NCBI GenBank assembly: GCA_026396995.1
Contig: JAPLVS010000028.1
Location: forward strand, 1-33,479
DNA from: Candidatus Iainarchaeum sp.
GTDB taxonomy: Archaea; Iainarchaeota; Iainarchaeia; Iainarchaeales; DTGL01
Direction: 5' to 3'
DNA length: 33,479 nucleotides
The translations under genes were made by a program, and so were the position numbers. Shown here one piece after another: positions 1 through 9,137 of the stretch. The notes under the pieces are model-generated. The model did not search any database and was not told where the DNA came from. It worked only from the letters and a program-made list of their open reading frames with translations. Each line of letters begins with the position of its first letter. The first letter of the stretch is position 1.

Positions 1-1
1 A

Positions 2-1099
2 TTTTACAGGCAGGCCTTTCCATTCGGCGGCTTCACTTTTCTCGGAGTGCTCTGCGATGCCGACAAAAAATATTTTTTTTATATGAGGGACGGCCTGAGG
101 CCGTTGCATTTCACTAAGGCGAACGGCCTTCTTGTGTTCTTTTCCGAAACAAGCCATGCCAACTGCCTCGGTGTGCAGGAAATAGTGGAAATAAACGCAG
201 GCGAAGCAGGATTCATCGAGCCCCTGACCCTCAAATGGTTGAAAATAGACATGAACAGGGAATTAAAGGGAACGGCAAGCAGGGGCCTCTGCCCTTTCGA
301 AGTGGCATATTTCCAGAACTATGATTCGAAAATAGACGGCGTCACTGTCGATTTTGTGAGAAGGGAATTCGGGAAGGCCCTTGCAAGGGAGCATCCCCCA
401 AACTCCGGTTCGATAATATCATGGGTGCCAAAATCAGGCATAAGCGCGACACAGGGCTATTTCGAGGAAGCCCTGAAAAACCAGGGCAACATAGAATTCA
501 GGCAGGTTATCACAAGAATGCCTGACTCGAGGGCGCGCGGCGAACGCTCTTTTTTGGGATACAAGTCATTGTCACTGCAGGAAAAGCTCTCAAGGAAATT
601 CAAAATCAATTCCCACGACGTGAAAGGCGAGCATGTCATTGTCATAGACGATTCGATTGTGCGCGGCAGCGTTTCCCAATGGATTGCGAAAATGCTGAAT
701 GCCGCAAAGCCGAAAGGCCTTTCTTTCATGGCAGCATGGCCTCCGATGGTCGGGGAATGCAGGGCAGGCATAGACATCGACAGGGAAGAGCTGATTGCAT
801 TGAGGTATTTTGGCGCAGGCGAAATAGTCGAAGACCAGCAGAAGCTTGAAAAAAAATTGGGCGAATGCTTTGCCTGCAAGAAATGCAAGTGCAAAAAACT
901 GTTCGACAGTGTTTCCTATGTGAGTGCCGGTGCAGTCAAAGAAGTTTTCGGGAAATACCTTAAGGGAAAAGTGTGCACCGGCTGCTTTGAAGGCAATTAT
1001 TCCTACATCCACGCAGGCAACCTTGAAAGAATGCCGCAATGGCTCAGGGAATTTGTTTCAGAAAACAAGGTCGAACTGCCTGAAGAAGTAAGGCTCTGA
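2..1099 (+). CDS. purF: Amidophosphoribosyltransferase PurF, 5' end outside window
   Basis: First committed step of purine synthesis: glutamine plus PRPP gives phosphoribosylamine. The frame is open from base 2, so the GTG at 47 in the ORF track is internal; the catalytic N-terminal Cys lies before the window. Visible are the end of the Ntn glutaminase domain (GLRPL), the CPFEVAYF segment, and the phosphoribosyltransferase PRPP loop VIVIDDSIVRGS. The C-terminus has VCTGCFEGNYSY, matching the family's CxxCFxGxYP tail. A Cys-rich stretch (CFACKKCKCKK) lies just before the SVSYVS segment that corresponds to the usual SLxYLS. Some PurF proteins bind a 4Fe-4S cluster through C-terminal cysteines, so these could be ligands (inference). 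It heads a forward run; purL starts 10 bases after its stop. The family assignment is secure. Confidence 0.95.
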   Translation, partial: FYRQAFPFGGFTFLGVLCDADKKYFFYMRDGLRPLHFTKANGLLVFFSETSHANCLGVQEIVEINAGEAGFIEPLTLKWLKIDMNRELKGTASRGLCPFEVAYFQNYDSKIDGVTVDFVRREFGKALAREHPPNSGSIISWVPKSGISATQGYFEEALKNQGNIEFRQVITRMPDSRARGERSFLGYKSLSLQEKLSRKFKINSHDVKGEHVIVIDDSIVRGSVSQWIAKMLNAAKPKGLSFMAAWPPMVGECRAGIDIDREELIALRYFGAGEIVEDQQKLEKKLGECFACKKCKCKKLFDSVSYVSAGAVKEVFGKYLKGKVCTGCFEGNYSYIHAGNLERMPQWLREFVSENKVELPEEVRL

Positions 1100-1109
1100 G
1101 GTTTTCCTT

Positions 1110-4082
1110 TTGGACAGGATAGAAATATGCACAAAAAAGGAATTCGCAGACCCGAAAGGCAGAAGGTTGGAGAGCGCTGCGCTCGAAGACCTCGGCATAA
1201 GGCTTGATTCCGCAAGGACAATAAAGGCATTTTCAATCAGCGGAGGCCTTTCCGAAAAGCAGCTTGAAAGGATTGCGCGCGAGGCGTTCTCAGACCCATT
1301 CACCCAGGAAGTTTCGGTCAATGCGCCGCTTGCCGAAAGATTCCAATTTGATTTCCTGCTCGAAGTGGCATTCAAACCAGGCGTAACAGACAACGAAGCG
1401 CGCACTGCGCAGGAATCGATTGAAAATTTCCGCGGGAAAAAATTCAAGGGCACCGTAAGGACCTCGGCGCAATATCTTCTGTCAGGCATTTCGGGAACGG
1501 AAGCCGAAAGGATTGCTGCCGAACTGATTGCCAACAGGCTCATAGAATGCTGGCGCATCTGGCCTTACGAAAAATGGAAGGAATCAAAGCCATGCCTTGA
1601 AATAAAAGAGGCAAAATCCGCCGAGAAGCCGAAGGTTGAGGAATTCGACCTGAATGCAGGCGAAAGGGAGCTCGGCCTTCTGAGCACTGCACGGTGCCTT
1701 GCGCTTTCCGCCGGCGAAATCAAGGCATTTGCAGCATACCTCAAAAAACCTGAAGTGCTTGCGGAAAGGAAAAAGCGCGGTTTGGGCGAAAAGGCCACTG
1801 ATGCCGAACTGGAGTGCTTTGCGCAGACGCAGAGCGAGCACTGCAGGCACAAGGTTTTCAGGGCAGGCATAAAATACAGGGAAAAAAATTTAGAGCACAG
1901 GATAGACGGATTGCTGAAAACATTCATCCGCGGGGCGACAGAAAAAATAAGGATGAATGCGGGAAAAAAAGATTTCTGCGTTTCTGTTTTCGAGGACAAC
2001 GCAGGCATAATTTCCTTTGATGAGGGCTGGAATATTGCCTTCAAGGTCGAAACCCACAATTCGCCGAGCGCCCTCGATCCGTACGGCGGCGCGCTCACTG
2101 GCATTGTTGGAGTGAACAGGGACGTGATGGGCGCGGGCATCGGCGCAATGCCGATATTCAACACAGACGTGCTCTGCTTCGGCCCGCCCTCCAAAAAAAG
2201 TGGGGATATTCCCAAAGGAACGCTCCACCCTAAAAGGATTTTCAGGGGAGTGAGGAAAGGCATAGAGGACGGCGGCAACCAGAGCGGCATTCCCACAATA
2301 AACGGGAGCATTTTTTTCGACGAGTCCTTTTCTGTGAGGCCGCTTGTGTTCTGCGGCACTGCTGGAATAATGCCTGCTGAAATCCGCGGAAAGAAAAGCC
2401 ATGAAAAAAGAGCGAGGTCCGGGGACAAGATAGTTATGATCGGGGGCAGGATAGGGAAGGATGGCATTCACGGCGCGACATTTTCGAGCATGCAGCTCGA
2501 CGAGGCGTCGCCTGTGAGCGCGGTCCAGATAGGCGCCCCCATAGTGCAGAAAAGGGCGCTCGACTTGTTGCTTGAGGCAAGGGACCTTGGCCTTTATGAT
2601 TCGGTAACAGACAACGGCGCAGGCGGCCTTTCCTCAAGCGTCGGGGAAATGGCATTGCAGAGCGGAGGCGCACTGCTCGAACTTGAAAAAGCGCCTTTAA
2701 AGTATCCCGGCCTGCAGCCATGGGAGATTCTTTTGAGCGAGGCGCAGGAGCGCATGACGCTTTCTGTGCCGCCCTCCAAGCTCGAAAAATTCCTTGATTT
2801 GTGCAAAAGGCGCGGTGTCGAGGCGACGGTTCTCGGCGAATTCACAAAATCAGGGAAACTTGAAGCGAAGTACGGCAAGAAAACAATCCTTTTCCTTGGC
2901 CTTGATTTTTTGCATGACGGCCTTCCGAAGCTGGAGCTTGAGGCGGAATTCGCGCCTGCGCCTGAAGAGCCAGAGGGAAATATCGCAATTCCTGATTTCG
3001 GAAGCGAACTGAAGGCAATCCTTTCTGACTTAAATGTCTGCTCAAGGCACTGGGTTGTAAGGCAGTACGACCACGAAGTGCTTGGCATGAGCGTAATCAA
3101 GCCTTTGGAAGGGGCTGCAAACGACGGCCCGAGCGATGCGGCAGTGATAAAGCCTCTTGCCGATTCCTGGAAAGGATTGGTTGTATCTAACGGGATAAAT
3201 CCCTGCATCGGTGAAAGCGATTCTTATTGGATGGCAGCAAACGCAATCGACGAGGCTGTGAGGAATGCAGTCGCAACAGGCGCTGACCCTGAAAAAATCG
3301 CATTGCTTGACAATTTCTGCTGGCCTGACCCGAAATTCAACCAGCTCAAAAACCCTGAAGGCAAAAAGCATCTGGGGAAACTGGTGAGGGCAAGCAGGGC
3401 ATGCTTTGATTTTTCCACGGTATTCGGAATGCCTTTCATTTCAGGAAAGGATTCGCTTGCAGGCGACAGGGCTGTCGAGGGAAAAAGATATTCGATAAAG
3501 CCGACCCTGCTGATTTCGGCACTTGGCAAAATAGAAGACGTGAGGAAAGCGGTTTCAATGGACGCAAAGCGCGCAGGCTACCTTGTGTTTGTGCTCGGTG
3601 CCACAAGGGATGAAATGCAGGGCTCTGTTTTCCTGCAGAAGCACGGCTCGCAGAAAGGGATAATGCCGAAAGTTAATGCGGAAAAGGCGCTCGCGCTATA
3701 CAAGGCGCTCCATAAGGCTGCAGTTGAAGGGATTGTGGAAAGCGCGCACGACTGCTCGCAGGGCGGCCTTGCTGTGGCACTTGCAGAAAGCGCTTTCGCA
3801 GGCGGCCTGGGAATGAAGGTAAGCCTTGAAAAACTGCCGCGCGAAGGCGCATTGGGCGATGCACAGGCATTGTTTTCAGAGAGCGCTTCAAGGATTCTAG
3901 TTACGGTGAAGACTGAAAACAGGGAAAAATTCGAAAGCATGCTTTCAGGGAACGATTTCGGGTGCATCGGTGAAACTACTGTGGAGCAGTTTTTGGAAAT
4001 AAGGGGCTTTAATGGAGACAGTATTCTGAAGGAAAATATTTCGGAACTGAAAAAAGAATGGATGAAAACGCTTGACTGGTGA
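1110..4082 (+). CDS. purL: Phosphoribosylformylglycinamidine synthase, PurS-PurL fusion
   Basis: ATP-dependent conversion of FGAR to FGAM, using ammonia delivered by PurQ. The 990 residues exceed the usual small PurL (about 720-740). The first ~160 residues hold two PurS-like halves (RIEICTKKEF and LLEVAFKPGVTDNEA), followed by the linker and two AIR-synthase-like modules. Family motifs are TQSEHCRHK, KVETHNSPSALDPYGGA and SGKDSLAG. The glutaminase domain of the large PurL is absent and is supplied by the next gene, purQ, so this matches the PurSL-plus-PurQ arrangement. The TTG start is chosen because a GAGG lies 8 bases upstream, overlapping the purF stop, and the first residues already fit the PurS fold. 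It is co-directional with purF and purQ. Confidence 0.95.
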   Translation: MDRIEICTKKEFADPKGRRLESAALEDLGIRLDSARTIKAFSISGGLSEKQLERIAREAFSDPFTQEVSVNAPLAERFQFDFLLEVAFKPGVTDNEARTAQESIENFRGKKFKGTVRTSAQYLLSGISGTEAERIAAELIANRLIECWRIWPYEKWKESKPCLEIKEAKSAEKPKVEEFDLNAGERELGLLSTARCLALSAGEIKAFAAYLKKPEVLAERKKRGLGEKATDAELECFAQTQSEHCRHKVFRAGIKYREKNLEHRIDGLLKTFIRGATEKIRMNAGKKDFCVSVFEDNAGIISFDEGWNIAFKVETHNSPSALDPYGGALTGIVGVNRDVMGAGIGAMPIFNTDVLCFGPPSKKSGDIPKGTLHPKRIFRGVRKGIEDGGNQSGIPTINGSIFFDESFSVRPLVFCGTAGIMPAEIRGKKSHEKRARSGDKIVMIGGRIGKDGIHGATFSSMQLDEASPVSAVQIGAPIVQKRALDLLLEARDLGLYDSVTDNGAGGLSSSVGEMALQSGGALLELEKAPLKYPGLQPWEILLSEAQERMTLSVPPSKLEKFLDLCKRRGVEATVLGEFTKSGKLEAKYGKKTILFLGLDFLHDGLPKLELEAEFAPAPEEPEGNIAIPDFGSELKAILSDLNVCSRHWVVRQYDHEVLGMSVIKPLEGAANDGPSDAAVIKPLADSWKGLVVSNGINPCIGESDSYWMAANAIDEAVRNAVATGADPEKIALLDNFCWPDPKFNQLKNPEGKKHLGKLVRASRACFDFSTVFGMPFISGKDSLAGDRAVEGKRYSIKPTLLISALGKIEDVRKAVSMDAKRAGYLVFVLGATRDEMQGSVFLQKHGSQKGIMPKVNAEKALALYKALHKAAVEGIVESAHDCSQGGLAVALAESAFAGGLGMKVSLEKLPREGALGDAQALFSESASRILVTVKTENREKFESMLSGNDFGCIGETTVEQFLEIRGFNGDSILKENISELKKEWMKTLDW

Positions 4083-4138
4083 AAAAATGAAAAAAGGCAG
4101 GAAGCAGGCATTGCCAAAAGGAATCGGCCGGTGAAATC

Positions 4139-4945
4139 ATGAAAATCAGGGCATTGGTTCTCACAGGGGAAGGCATAAACTGCGATTATGAGACAGCACT
4201 GGCTTTCTCCAGGGCAGGCGCTTCCGCGCAGAGGATGCACATCAACGACCTTATTGAAAGCCCAAAACAGCTCGAGGCATTCCATGCCCTCGCGATTCCA
4301 GGCGGATTTTCTTTCGGTGATGATTTGGGGGCTGGAAAGGCGTTTGCGAATAAAATAGTGCACGCTGTTGGAAAGGAAGGGAAATTGTTCGATTCCATTG
4401 TTAATTTTATTGAGGAAGGAAAGCCTGTAATCGGCATATGTAACGGCTTCCAGATATTTGTGAAAAGCGGCCTGCTTCCAGCGCTCGGAGGCAAATACGG
4501 CGAACAGCAGGTCTCGATTTTTTACAACGATTCAGGAAGGTTCGAAAACAGGTGGGTGAAACTTAAAGCGCCCGAATCCAACAGCATTCTCCTCAGGGGG
4601 ATAGGCCAGCTTGAGGTTCCGTGCAGGCACGGCGAGGGAAAATTCATTGCGGACAACAATATGCTCTCTAAACTGTGGGAGAAAAAGCTTGTCTGCCTGC
4701 AGTACGCGGATTCTGAAGGCAAGCCCACAATGTCCTTCCCTGAAAATCCTAATGGCTCGATGAATGCGATTGCAGGCATCTGCAACGAGAAAGGCAATGT
4801 GCTCGGCCTTATGCCGCATCCTGAAGCATTCCTTTTCGCAACAAATCATCCGCAATGGGCAAGGGAAAAGCCGGACACATGGAACGGACAAGGTTTAAAG
4901 ATTTTCGAAAATGCAGTTAAGTACGTGAGGGAAAATTACAGGTGA
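4139..4945 (+). CDS. purQ: FGAM synthase glutaminase subunit PurQ
   Basis: Class I glutamine amidotransferase that releases ammonia for PurL. It has 268 residues, a normal length for PurQ. The nucleophile Cys101 sits in GICNGFQ, the oxyanion region in PGGFSFGDD, and the His-Glu pair in PHPEAF near the C-terminus. An ATG at 4139 is preceded by GGTGA at 4130-4134. The stop codon lies within AGGTGA, which serves as the ribosome site of purM four bases on, so the two are probably translated from one message. The 56-base gap to purL holds only a 15-codon ORF with no sign of being a gene. Confidence 0.97.
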   Translation: MKIRALVLTGEGINCDYETALAFSRAGASAQRMHINDLIESPKQLEAFHALAIPGGFSFGDDLGAGKAFANKIVHAVGKEGKLFDSIVNFIEEGKPVIGICNGFQIFVKSGLLPALGGKYGEQQVSIFYNDSGRFENRWVKLKAPESNSILLRGIGQLEVPCRHGEGKFIADNNMLSKLWEKKLVCLQYADSEGKPTMSFPENPNGSMNAIAGICNEKGNVLGLMPHPEAFLFATNHPQWAREKPDTWNGQGLKIFENAVKYVRENYR

Positions 4946-4949
4946 TTTT

Positions 4950-5960
4950 ATGGATTATAAAACGGCGGGCGTGGATGTTCCGCTGGGCGACAAGTGCTCG
5001 GCAATCGCATACAATGAATCCAAAAAGACCTTCAAAAACAGGAAGGGAAAAATAGGGGAAGCATTGCTTTGCGAGGGCGGCTTTTCAGGCCCGATATTCT
5101 TCCCGGAACTCAAAAACGCGATTGTGGTGAAAAACTGCGACGGTGTAGGCAGCAAGGCTGTCGTCGCATGGAAAATGAAAAAATACGGTTCCCTGGCATT
5201 CGATTTGGTTGCAATGGTTGCAGATGACTGCGTTGCGCTCGGCGCAGAACCGATTTCCGCAACAAACACAATTGATATCGGGAAGGTGGATGAAAAAGTC
5301 ATTTCAGGCTTAATGAAAGGCGTTCCGAAGGCCTGCGAGCGCGCAGGAATTTCTATGGTCGGCGGGGAAATAGCGGAAATGCCTGACCAGGTGAAAGGCT
5401 TTGCCTGGAACGCGGACCTTATCGGGGTGCTGGAAAAAAAGAAAATTGTTGATGGGAGAAAAATCAGGAAAGGAGATTCGATTGTCGCCTTCAAAAGCAA
5501 CGGCATCCGCTCGAACGGCCTCACGCTCGCGAGAAGGATTCTCGAAAAAAATTATGGGGAAAACTGGCACCTGAAAAAATTCAAAGGGCAGAAGTGGGGC
5601 GATATTTTGCTCAAGCCATCGATTATCGTGAGCCCTGCGATTGTGGAAATGGTCGGCGCTTACGGTGAAAAGGGAAAGTGCGAAGCGCACGGCTTCGCGC
5701 ACATCACAGGCGGCGGCATTTACGGCAATTTCGAGCGCATCATGAAAAACCCGAAGCTCAGCGCAGTGTTCGAGGATTTGTGGGAACCCAATCAGGAGTT
5801 TTTGGAATTAATCCGCCTTGGCAATGTCCCGAAGCAGGACGCTTTCAGGGCCTGGAACATGGGCAACTGCTTTTTGGTCGTCACCCCTGAACCGAACAAG
5901 GCGATTGAAATCGCTGAAAAGCACGGGATTAGGGCGAGAGAAGCCGGAAGGATTTGCTAG
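4950..5960 (+). CDS. purM: AIR synthase PurM
   Basis: Phosphoribosylformylglycinamidine cyclo-ligase: ATP-dependent ring closure of FGAM to AIR. The 336 residues are the normal length. Recognisable are DKCSAIAY near the N-terminus, CDGVGSK (usually TDGVGTK), MVADDCVALGAEP (usually NDI/NDL), GGEIAEMP, NGIRSNGLTLAR and AHITGGG. The ATG at 4950 follows AGGTGA overlapping the purQ stop. It ends the first forward block of the purine cluster; a methyltransferase-like gene follows 37 bases on with a weaker ribosome site. Confidence 0.96.
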   Translation: MDYKTAGVDVPLGDKCSAIAYNESKKTFKNRKGKIGEALLCEGGFSGPIFFPELKNAIVVKNCDGVGSKAVVAWKMKKYGSLAFDLVAMVADDCVALGAEPISATNTIDIGKVDEKVISGLMKGVPKACERAGISMVGGEIAEMPDQVKGFAWNADLIGVLEKKKIVDGRKIRKGDSIVAFKSNGIRSNGLTLARRILEKNYGENWHLKKFKGQKWGDILLKPSIIVSPAIVEMVGAYGEKGKCEAHGFAHITGGGIYGNFERIMKNPKLSAVFEDLWEPNQEFLELIRLGNVPKQDAFRAWNMGNCFLVVTPEPNKAIEIAEKHGIRAREAGRIC

Positions 5961-5997
5961 TTATTCTTATTAACTTCTTTCGCCGAATAATTATTTG

Positions 5998-7209
5998 ATG
6001 AAAGAGCGCAGTTTCAGGAACACGCGCTTGTGGAGGAAGCCGGCTGGAGCCAGGCGCGTGTCATTGAAGGAAGGCAGTATTAACCGGCAGTCACTGAATT
6101 TCAGAAGGGCTGCGCAGTCGATTGAGGCAGAAAAAATTCCACTCAAGAGGAAACTTGCCGCCCTTACGGAATCTTTGCGTTCTCCAGGTTCGCCCCTGGT
6201 TTCGCCTTTTTACACCGGCTGGGAGCACGAATCTCTCGGTTTTGCGGTAGACTGGTTTTTTCGTAAAATTGTCGTGAACAAACCGGACAAATTACAATAT
6301 GCTTCTTTAGGCGTCGGGAACGGCGTTAAGGTTTTAATAAATGAAAAAATCCTGCAATTGTTCGGGTTCAAGGAGGTTGGAATCATTGGTGTTGACCTTA
6401 ACAGGCAATCATTAAGGCATGCAGCACAGCTGAGCCCCGAAGGGGATTTCCGCAGAGTAATGTTGCCTGCCGGGCAGGATTTTATTGACGGGAATTCCGG
6501 AAAATTCCATTTAGTGGAAAGCAGCAATTTATTGCACGAGGTCTTCATGCAATCCAAAAAACGCGGGGACGGATGGGCCGGAGTTGACTCTGTCTTGCGT
6601 CAGGCCCGCAAGCTGATTTCCCCAAACGGCGGAATTTTTCTAGTACACGACGGTGTTTTGCCTGAACACAGCGAGAGCCTGCTTGAGGCTAGGCTTTCCC
6701 CAAGATATGCGAGGGCCCTGAAGGTTTTCAGCAAAACGCTTCCACCGAAAAGCGTGGCGTGGCACCAGCAAAAGGGAAACGAACGTTCAGCCGAAGTTGC
6801 CCTTTCAGCCAGAAACCTTGCAAGGTTCCTTTCGAAAGCAAGATATCTTGTGGAGCCAGGCTGGCGTAGCCAATATCCCCCCAAGAGGGAATTGAGGCAG
6901 GTTTATCCTTTTGCCTCAATGCAGGAAATGGCGGTTCACCTCCTCAAAGCGGGTTTTGATGCAGTTATTGCAATGGATTATTCAGACAAGGCAATTAGAG
7001 AAAACTGGGAAAGAAACTGCATTGTCCGGCAGGCAGAGCTGCCGCATAATTACGGCCGCTTCTTCGCAATAGTTTTGCCAAAGGGAATCAATAGAACAAA
7101 GGCGTTGACTGAAGTAGAAAATCTTGGGAGCTTGTTGCGGAGCCCGCAACTCCCAAGTCTTGCCGACGAAGAAATCGGCAGAATCCGCGTTTTTTCAGAA
7201 CAGCATTAA
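5998..7209 (+). CDS. SAM-dependent methyltransferase-like protein, function unknown
   Basis: Predicted class I Rossmann-fold methyltransferase of 403 residues. Motif I is SLGVGNG at about residue 103; the acidic strand end is VDLN at about 132; ESSNLLHEVF looks like the motif IV region; and LISPNGGIFLVHDGV resembles the LKPGG segment after it. The first ~60 residues are basic (RNTRLWRKPAGARR) and could bind nucleic acid, and about 170 residues follow the Rossmann core. The ORF track begins at a TTG at 5995, but the ATG one codon later is preferred; no strong ribosome site is visible. It sits inside the purine cluster, tail to tail with purN one base apart, yet no purine step calls for it. It reads as more AT-rich in codon choice than its neighbours (impression, not measured). 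Substrate unknown. Confidence 0.75.
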   Translation: MKERSFRNTRLWRKPAGARRVSLKEGSINRQSLNFRRAAQSIEAEKIPLKRKLAALTESLRSPGSPLVSPFYTGWEHESLGFAVDWFFRKIVVNKPDKLQYASLGVGNGVKVLINEKILQLFGFKEVGIIGVDLNRQSLRHAAQLSPEGDFRRVMLPAGQDFIDGNSGKFHLVESSNLLHEVFMQSKKRGDGWAGVDSVLRQARKLISPNGGIFLVHDGVLPEHSESLLEARLSPRYARALKVFSKTLPPKSVAWHQQKGNERSAEVALSARNLARFLSKARYLVEPGWRSQYPPKRELRQVYPFASMQEMAVHLLKAGFDAVIAMDYSDKAIRENWERNCIVRQAELPHNYGRFFAIVLPKGINRTKALTEVENLGSLLRSPQLPSLADEEIGRIRVFSEQH

Positions 7210-7210
7210 T

Positions 7211-8026
7211 CTAAATTTTTACTGCCCCGCTTTCAAGGTCAAAATACCCCTGCTTCCATTTGCCGTTTTCTTTTATGAATACTTTGCTGTTTTTTATTGC
7301 AACAAGGCTGTCCGCCACGAGTTCGAGGGCTTTGAGGAATGCAGGGTCGTCGCCTTCGCGCTTGAGTTTTTCCTGCATGCTGTCGGCATATTCCTGTAGT
7401 TTTGCCCTGTCGTCTTTCACTGCATTCAGTTTTTCCATGTCAACTTTTACTGCCTTTGAGAGCACAAGCACCGGGCCGCAGTCCACTTCCCCTGTGATGA
7501 AATGGATTGTCGAGCGCAGCTCGGTTTGCCCTGCGGTCAGGGCGTCAAGCACAGCGTTTTTTCCAGTGAATGCTGGCTTTCCTTCGGAAACAATTGTTAG
7601 GTTCGATGGGTGCACGTTGAGCATGCGGAACGAGAATTCGGAAAGCAAAGGCTCGCCCACAATGCGCATGAACCCGCTTAACATCAAAAATTCGGCATTC
7701 ATTTCCTTTATTTCCTGGAGTGCGCGCTCGAAATATTTTTTCCTTGCGTCCTGGCTTTTAGAGTCCAAAGAATGGATGATAAAAAACTTGTCCCTGTCCA
7801 CAATCACTATCTCCAGGCTGTAGTTTTTGAGCGAGTGCGCGCCGCGCGCCATCGAATTGTCTGAAAATGCGCCCACAAACTTGATTTTTTGCTTCAATTC
7901 AGGCCTTTTCTTCATTTCTTCGAGAATGAAATTAGCCGAGCCGGCGTTCCCTGAGAAAAGCACGGCAAGCTTCAAAGGCCTGTTTTTCTGCTCGAACAAT
8001 GGTTTTGGCGAAAAAAATCCGAACAT
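7211..8026 (-). CDS. purN: GAR formyltransferase PurN-like, with C-terminal extension
   Basis: Predicted folate-dependent formyl transfer from 10-formyl-THF to glycinamide ribonucleotide. The formyltransferase core covers about residues 18-190: SGNAGSAN, then LSGFMRIVG, then the catalytic Asn137-x-His139 in MLNVHPS and Asp182 in EVDCGP, equivalent to Asn106/His108/Asp144 of E. coli PurN. At 271 residues it is about 60 longer than E. coli PurN; the extra part is a charged C-terminal tail of unknown role. The ATG at 8026 has GGAG about 8 bases upstream. It is transcribed divergently from purC across a 78-base promoter gap, and is the only reverse-strand gene of the purine block. Another small-molecule formyltransferase cannot be excluded, but the context supports PurN. 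Confidence 0.88.
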   Translation of the reverse strand: MFGFFSPKPLFEQKNRPLKLAVLFSGNAGSANFILEEMKKRPELKQKIKFVGAFSDNSMARGAHSLKNYSLEIVIVDRDKFFIIHSLDSKSQDARKKYFERALQEIKEMNAEFLMLSGFMRIVGEPLLSEFSFRMLNVHPSNLTIVSEGKPAFTGKNAVLDALTAGQTELRSTIHFITGEVDCGPVLVLSKAVKVDMEKLNAVKDDRAKLQEYADSMQEKLKREGDDPAFLKALELVADSLVAIKNSKVFIKENGKWKQGYFDLESGAVKI

Positions 8027-8104
8027 CAGGAAGCTCCTTCAATTAACAAGGCTCGCAAACAATTAAAATACCATAATTCCTTTTTTATTTCTGGGGGGTT
8101 TCTG
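8027..8104. promoter_or_regulatory. Divergent purN/purC promoter region
   Basis: This 78-base gap separates the divergent purN and purC starts. An AT-rich core (ACAATTAAAATACC, about 8058-8071) could act as a TATA-like element in either direction and lies about 35 bases before the purC GTG. A G-rich GGGGGG at 8092-8097 is the likely purC ribosome site. CTCC at 8034-8037 is the purN ribosome site read on the reverse strand. No clear operator dyad was seen. Confidence 0.45.
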
Positions 8105-9136
8105 GTGGGTTCGGTCAAGGAACTTGTTCTTGAAAGTGGTCCGGCTGACACAATTCTCGGCACAGGAAAATTCGTTTTCTCGAACGATTTTTCTGTCTTC
8201 GACTGGGGCAAAATGCCTGACATAATCCTGCTGAAAGGCAGAGTGCTTTGCATGATGGCGGCATTCAATTTCGAGCTCCTTGAAAAGAACGCCGTGAAAA
8301 CGCATTATCTTGGCCTTCTTGAAAATGGCCTCACAAGAAAATTTGAGGAAGTCTCAGAGCCTTTGAACGAAATGAGGGTCATGGTGACAAGAAAACCGGA
8401 ACTCGAATTCAAAAAAGGCGTTTATGATTACGCGCGTTTCAGGAAAAAGGCAGGGGAAAATTTTTTGGTGCCACTCGAGATAATTTTCAGGAATTCTGTG
8501 CCTGTGGGCAGCTCTGTCAGGAAAAGGTTCAAGCCGCCGAAGGCAGGATTGAAGGGAAAAAACTGGCCTGATAAAAACGTGAGGCTGGAAAAGCCGATAA
8601 TCGATTTTTCGACAAAGCTCGAGGCAAAGGACCGCTACCTTTCTGAAAAGGAGGCATTCAAAATATCATGCCTTTCGAAGGAAAAATTCTCGGAACTGAA
8701 GGGAATTGCATTGAAAGTGAACAAAATAATCACCGGACAGGCCGAAAGGCAGGGATTGGAGCACGAGGACGGCAAAATCGAAATGTTTTATTTCCGCGGC
8801 GAGCTTTTTGTCGCGGATGTCGCCGGCACATTTGATGAAAACAGGTTTTCTTTTGCGGGAAAGGAAATCAGCAAGGAAGTGATAAGGCAATATTACAAGA
8901 AAAGCCAGCCTGAATGGGCTGACGCAGTTGAAAAAGCCAAAGCAATGGCAGAGAAAAAGAAGGACCGGGACTGGAAAAAATACTGCAAGATTGAACCGAA
9001 AAGCCTGCCGCCTGCAATGCTGGAACTGGTGAGCGAAATGTACTGCGCAGGCGCGAACAGGTACTGCGGGAAGGAAATATTCAGCGCGCGCGGCCTTGGC
9101 GAAATATTGGAAAAACTGTATTCGTGGAGGGAATGA
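8105..9136 (+). CDS. purC: SAICAR synthetase PurC
   Basis: ATP-dependent joining of aspartate to CAIR. Family motifs are TGKFVFSNDFSVFDWG near residue 20, VPLEIIFRN with PVGSS at about 122-137, and ADVAGTFDENRF at about 239. At 343 residues it is longer than bacterial PurC (about 240) and nearer the yeast Ade1 length (306). The GTG start at 8105 follows a G-rich ribosome site at 8092-8097. The stop is one base before the purE ATG. The purC-purE adjacency parallels the fusion of the same two activities in animal PAICS, and the purE here is of that animal-like class. Confidence 0.93.
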   Translation: MGSVKELVLESGPADTILGTGKFVFSNDFSVFDWGKMPDIILLKGRVLCMMAAFNFELLEKNAVKTHYLGLLENGLTRKFEEVSEPLNEMRVMVTRKPELEFKKGVYDYARFRKKAGENFLVPLEIIFRNSVPVGSSVRKRFKPPKAGLKGKNWPDKNVRLEKPIIDFSTKLEAKDRYLSEKEAFKISCLSKEKFSELKGIALKVNKIITGQAERQGLEHEDGKIEMFYFRGELFVADVAGTFDENRFSFAGKEISKEVIRQYYKKSQPEWADAVEKAKAMAEKKKDRDWKKYCKIEPKSLPPAMLELVSEMYCAGANRYCGKEIFSARGLGEILEKLYSWRE

Positions 9137-9137
9137 A

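Noticed and set aside
1565-2467. 300-codon reverse ORF opposite purL
   Set aside because: It is a shadow of a well-conserved PurL segment in the opposite frame.
4087-4134. 15-codon ORF between purL and purQ
   Set aside because: Too short, with no conserved feature; it covers the purQ ribosome site and is better seen as leader sequence.
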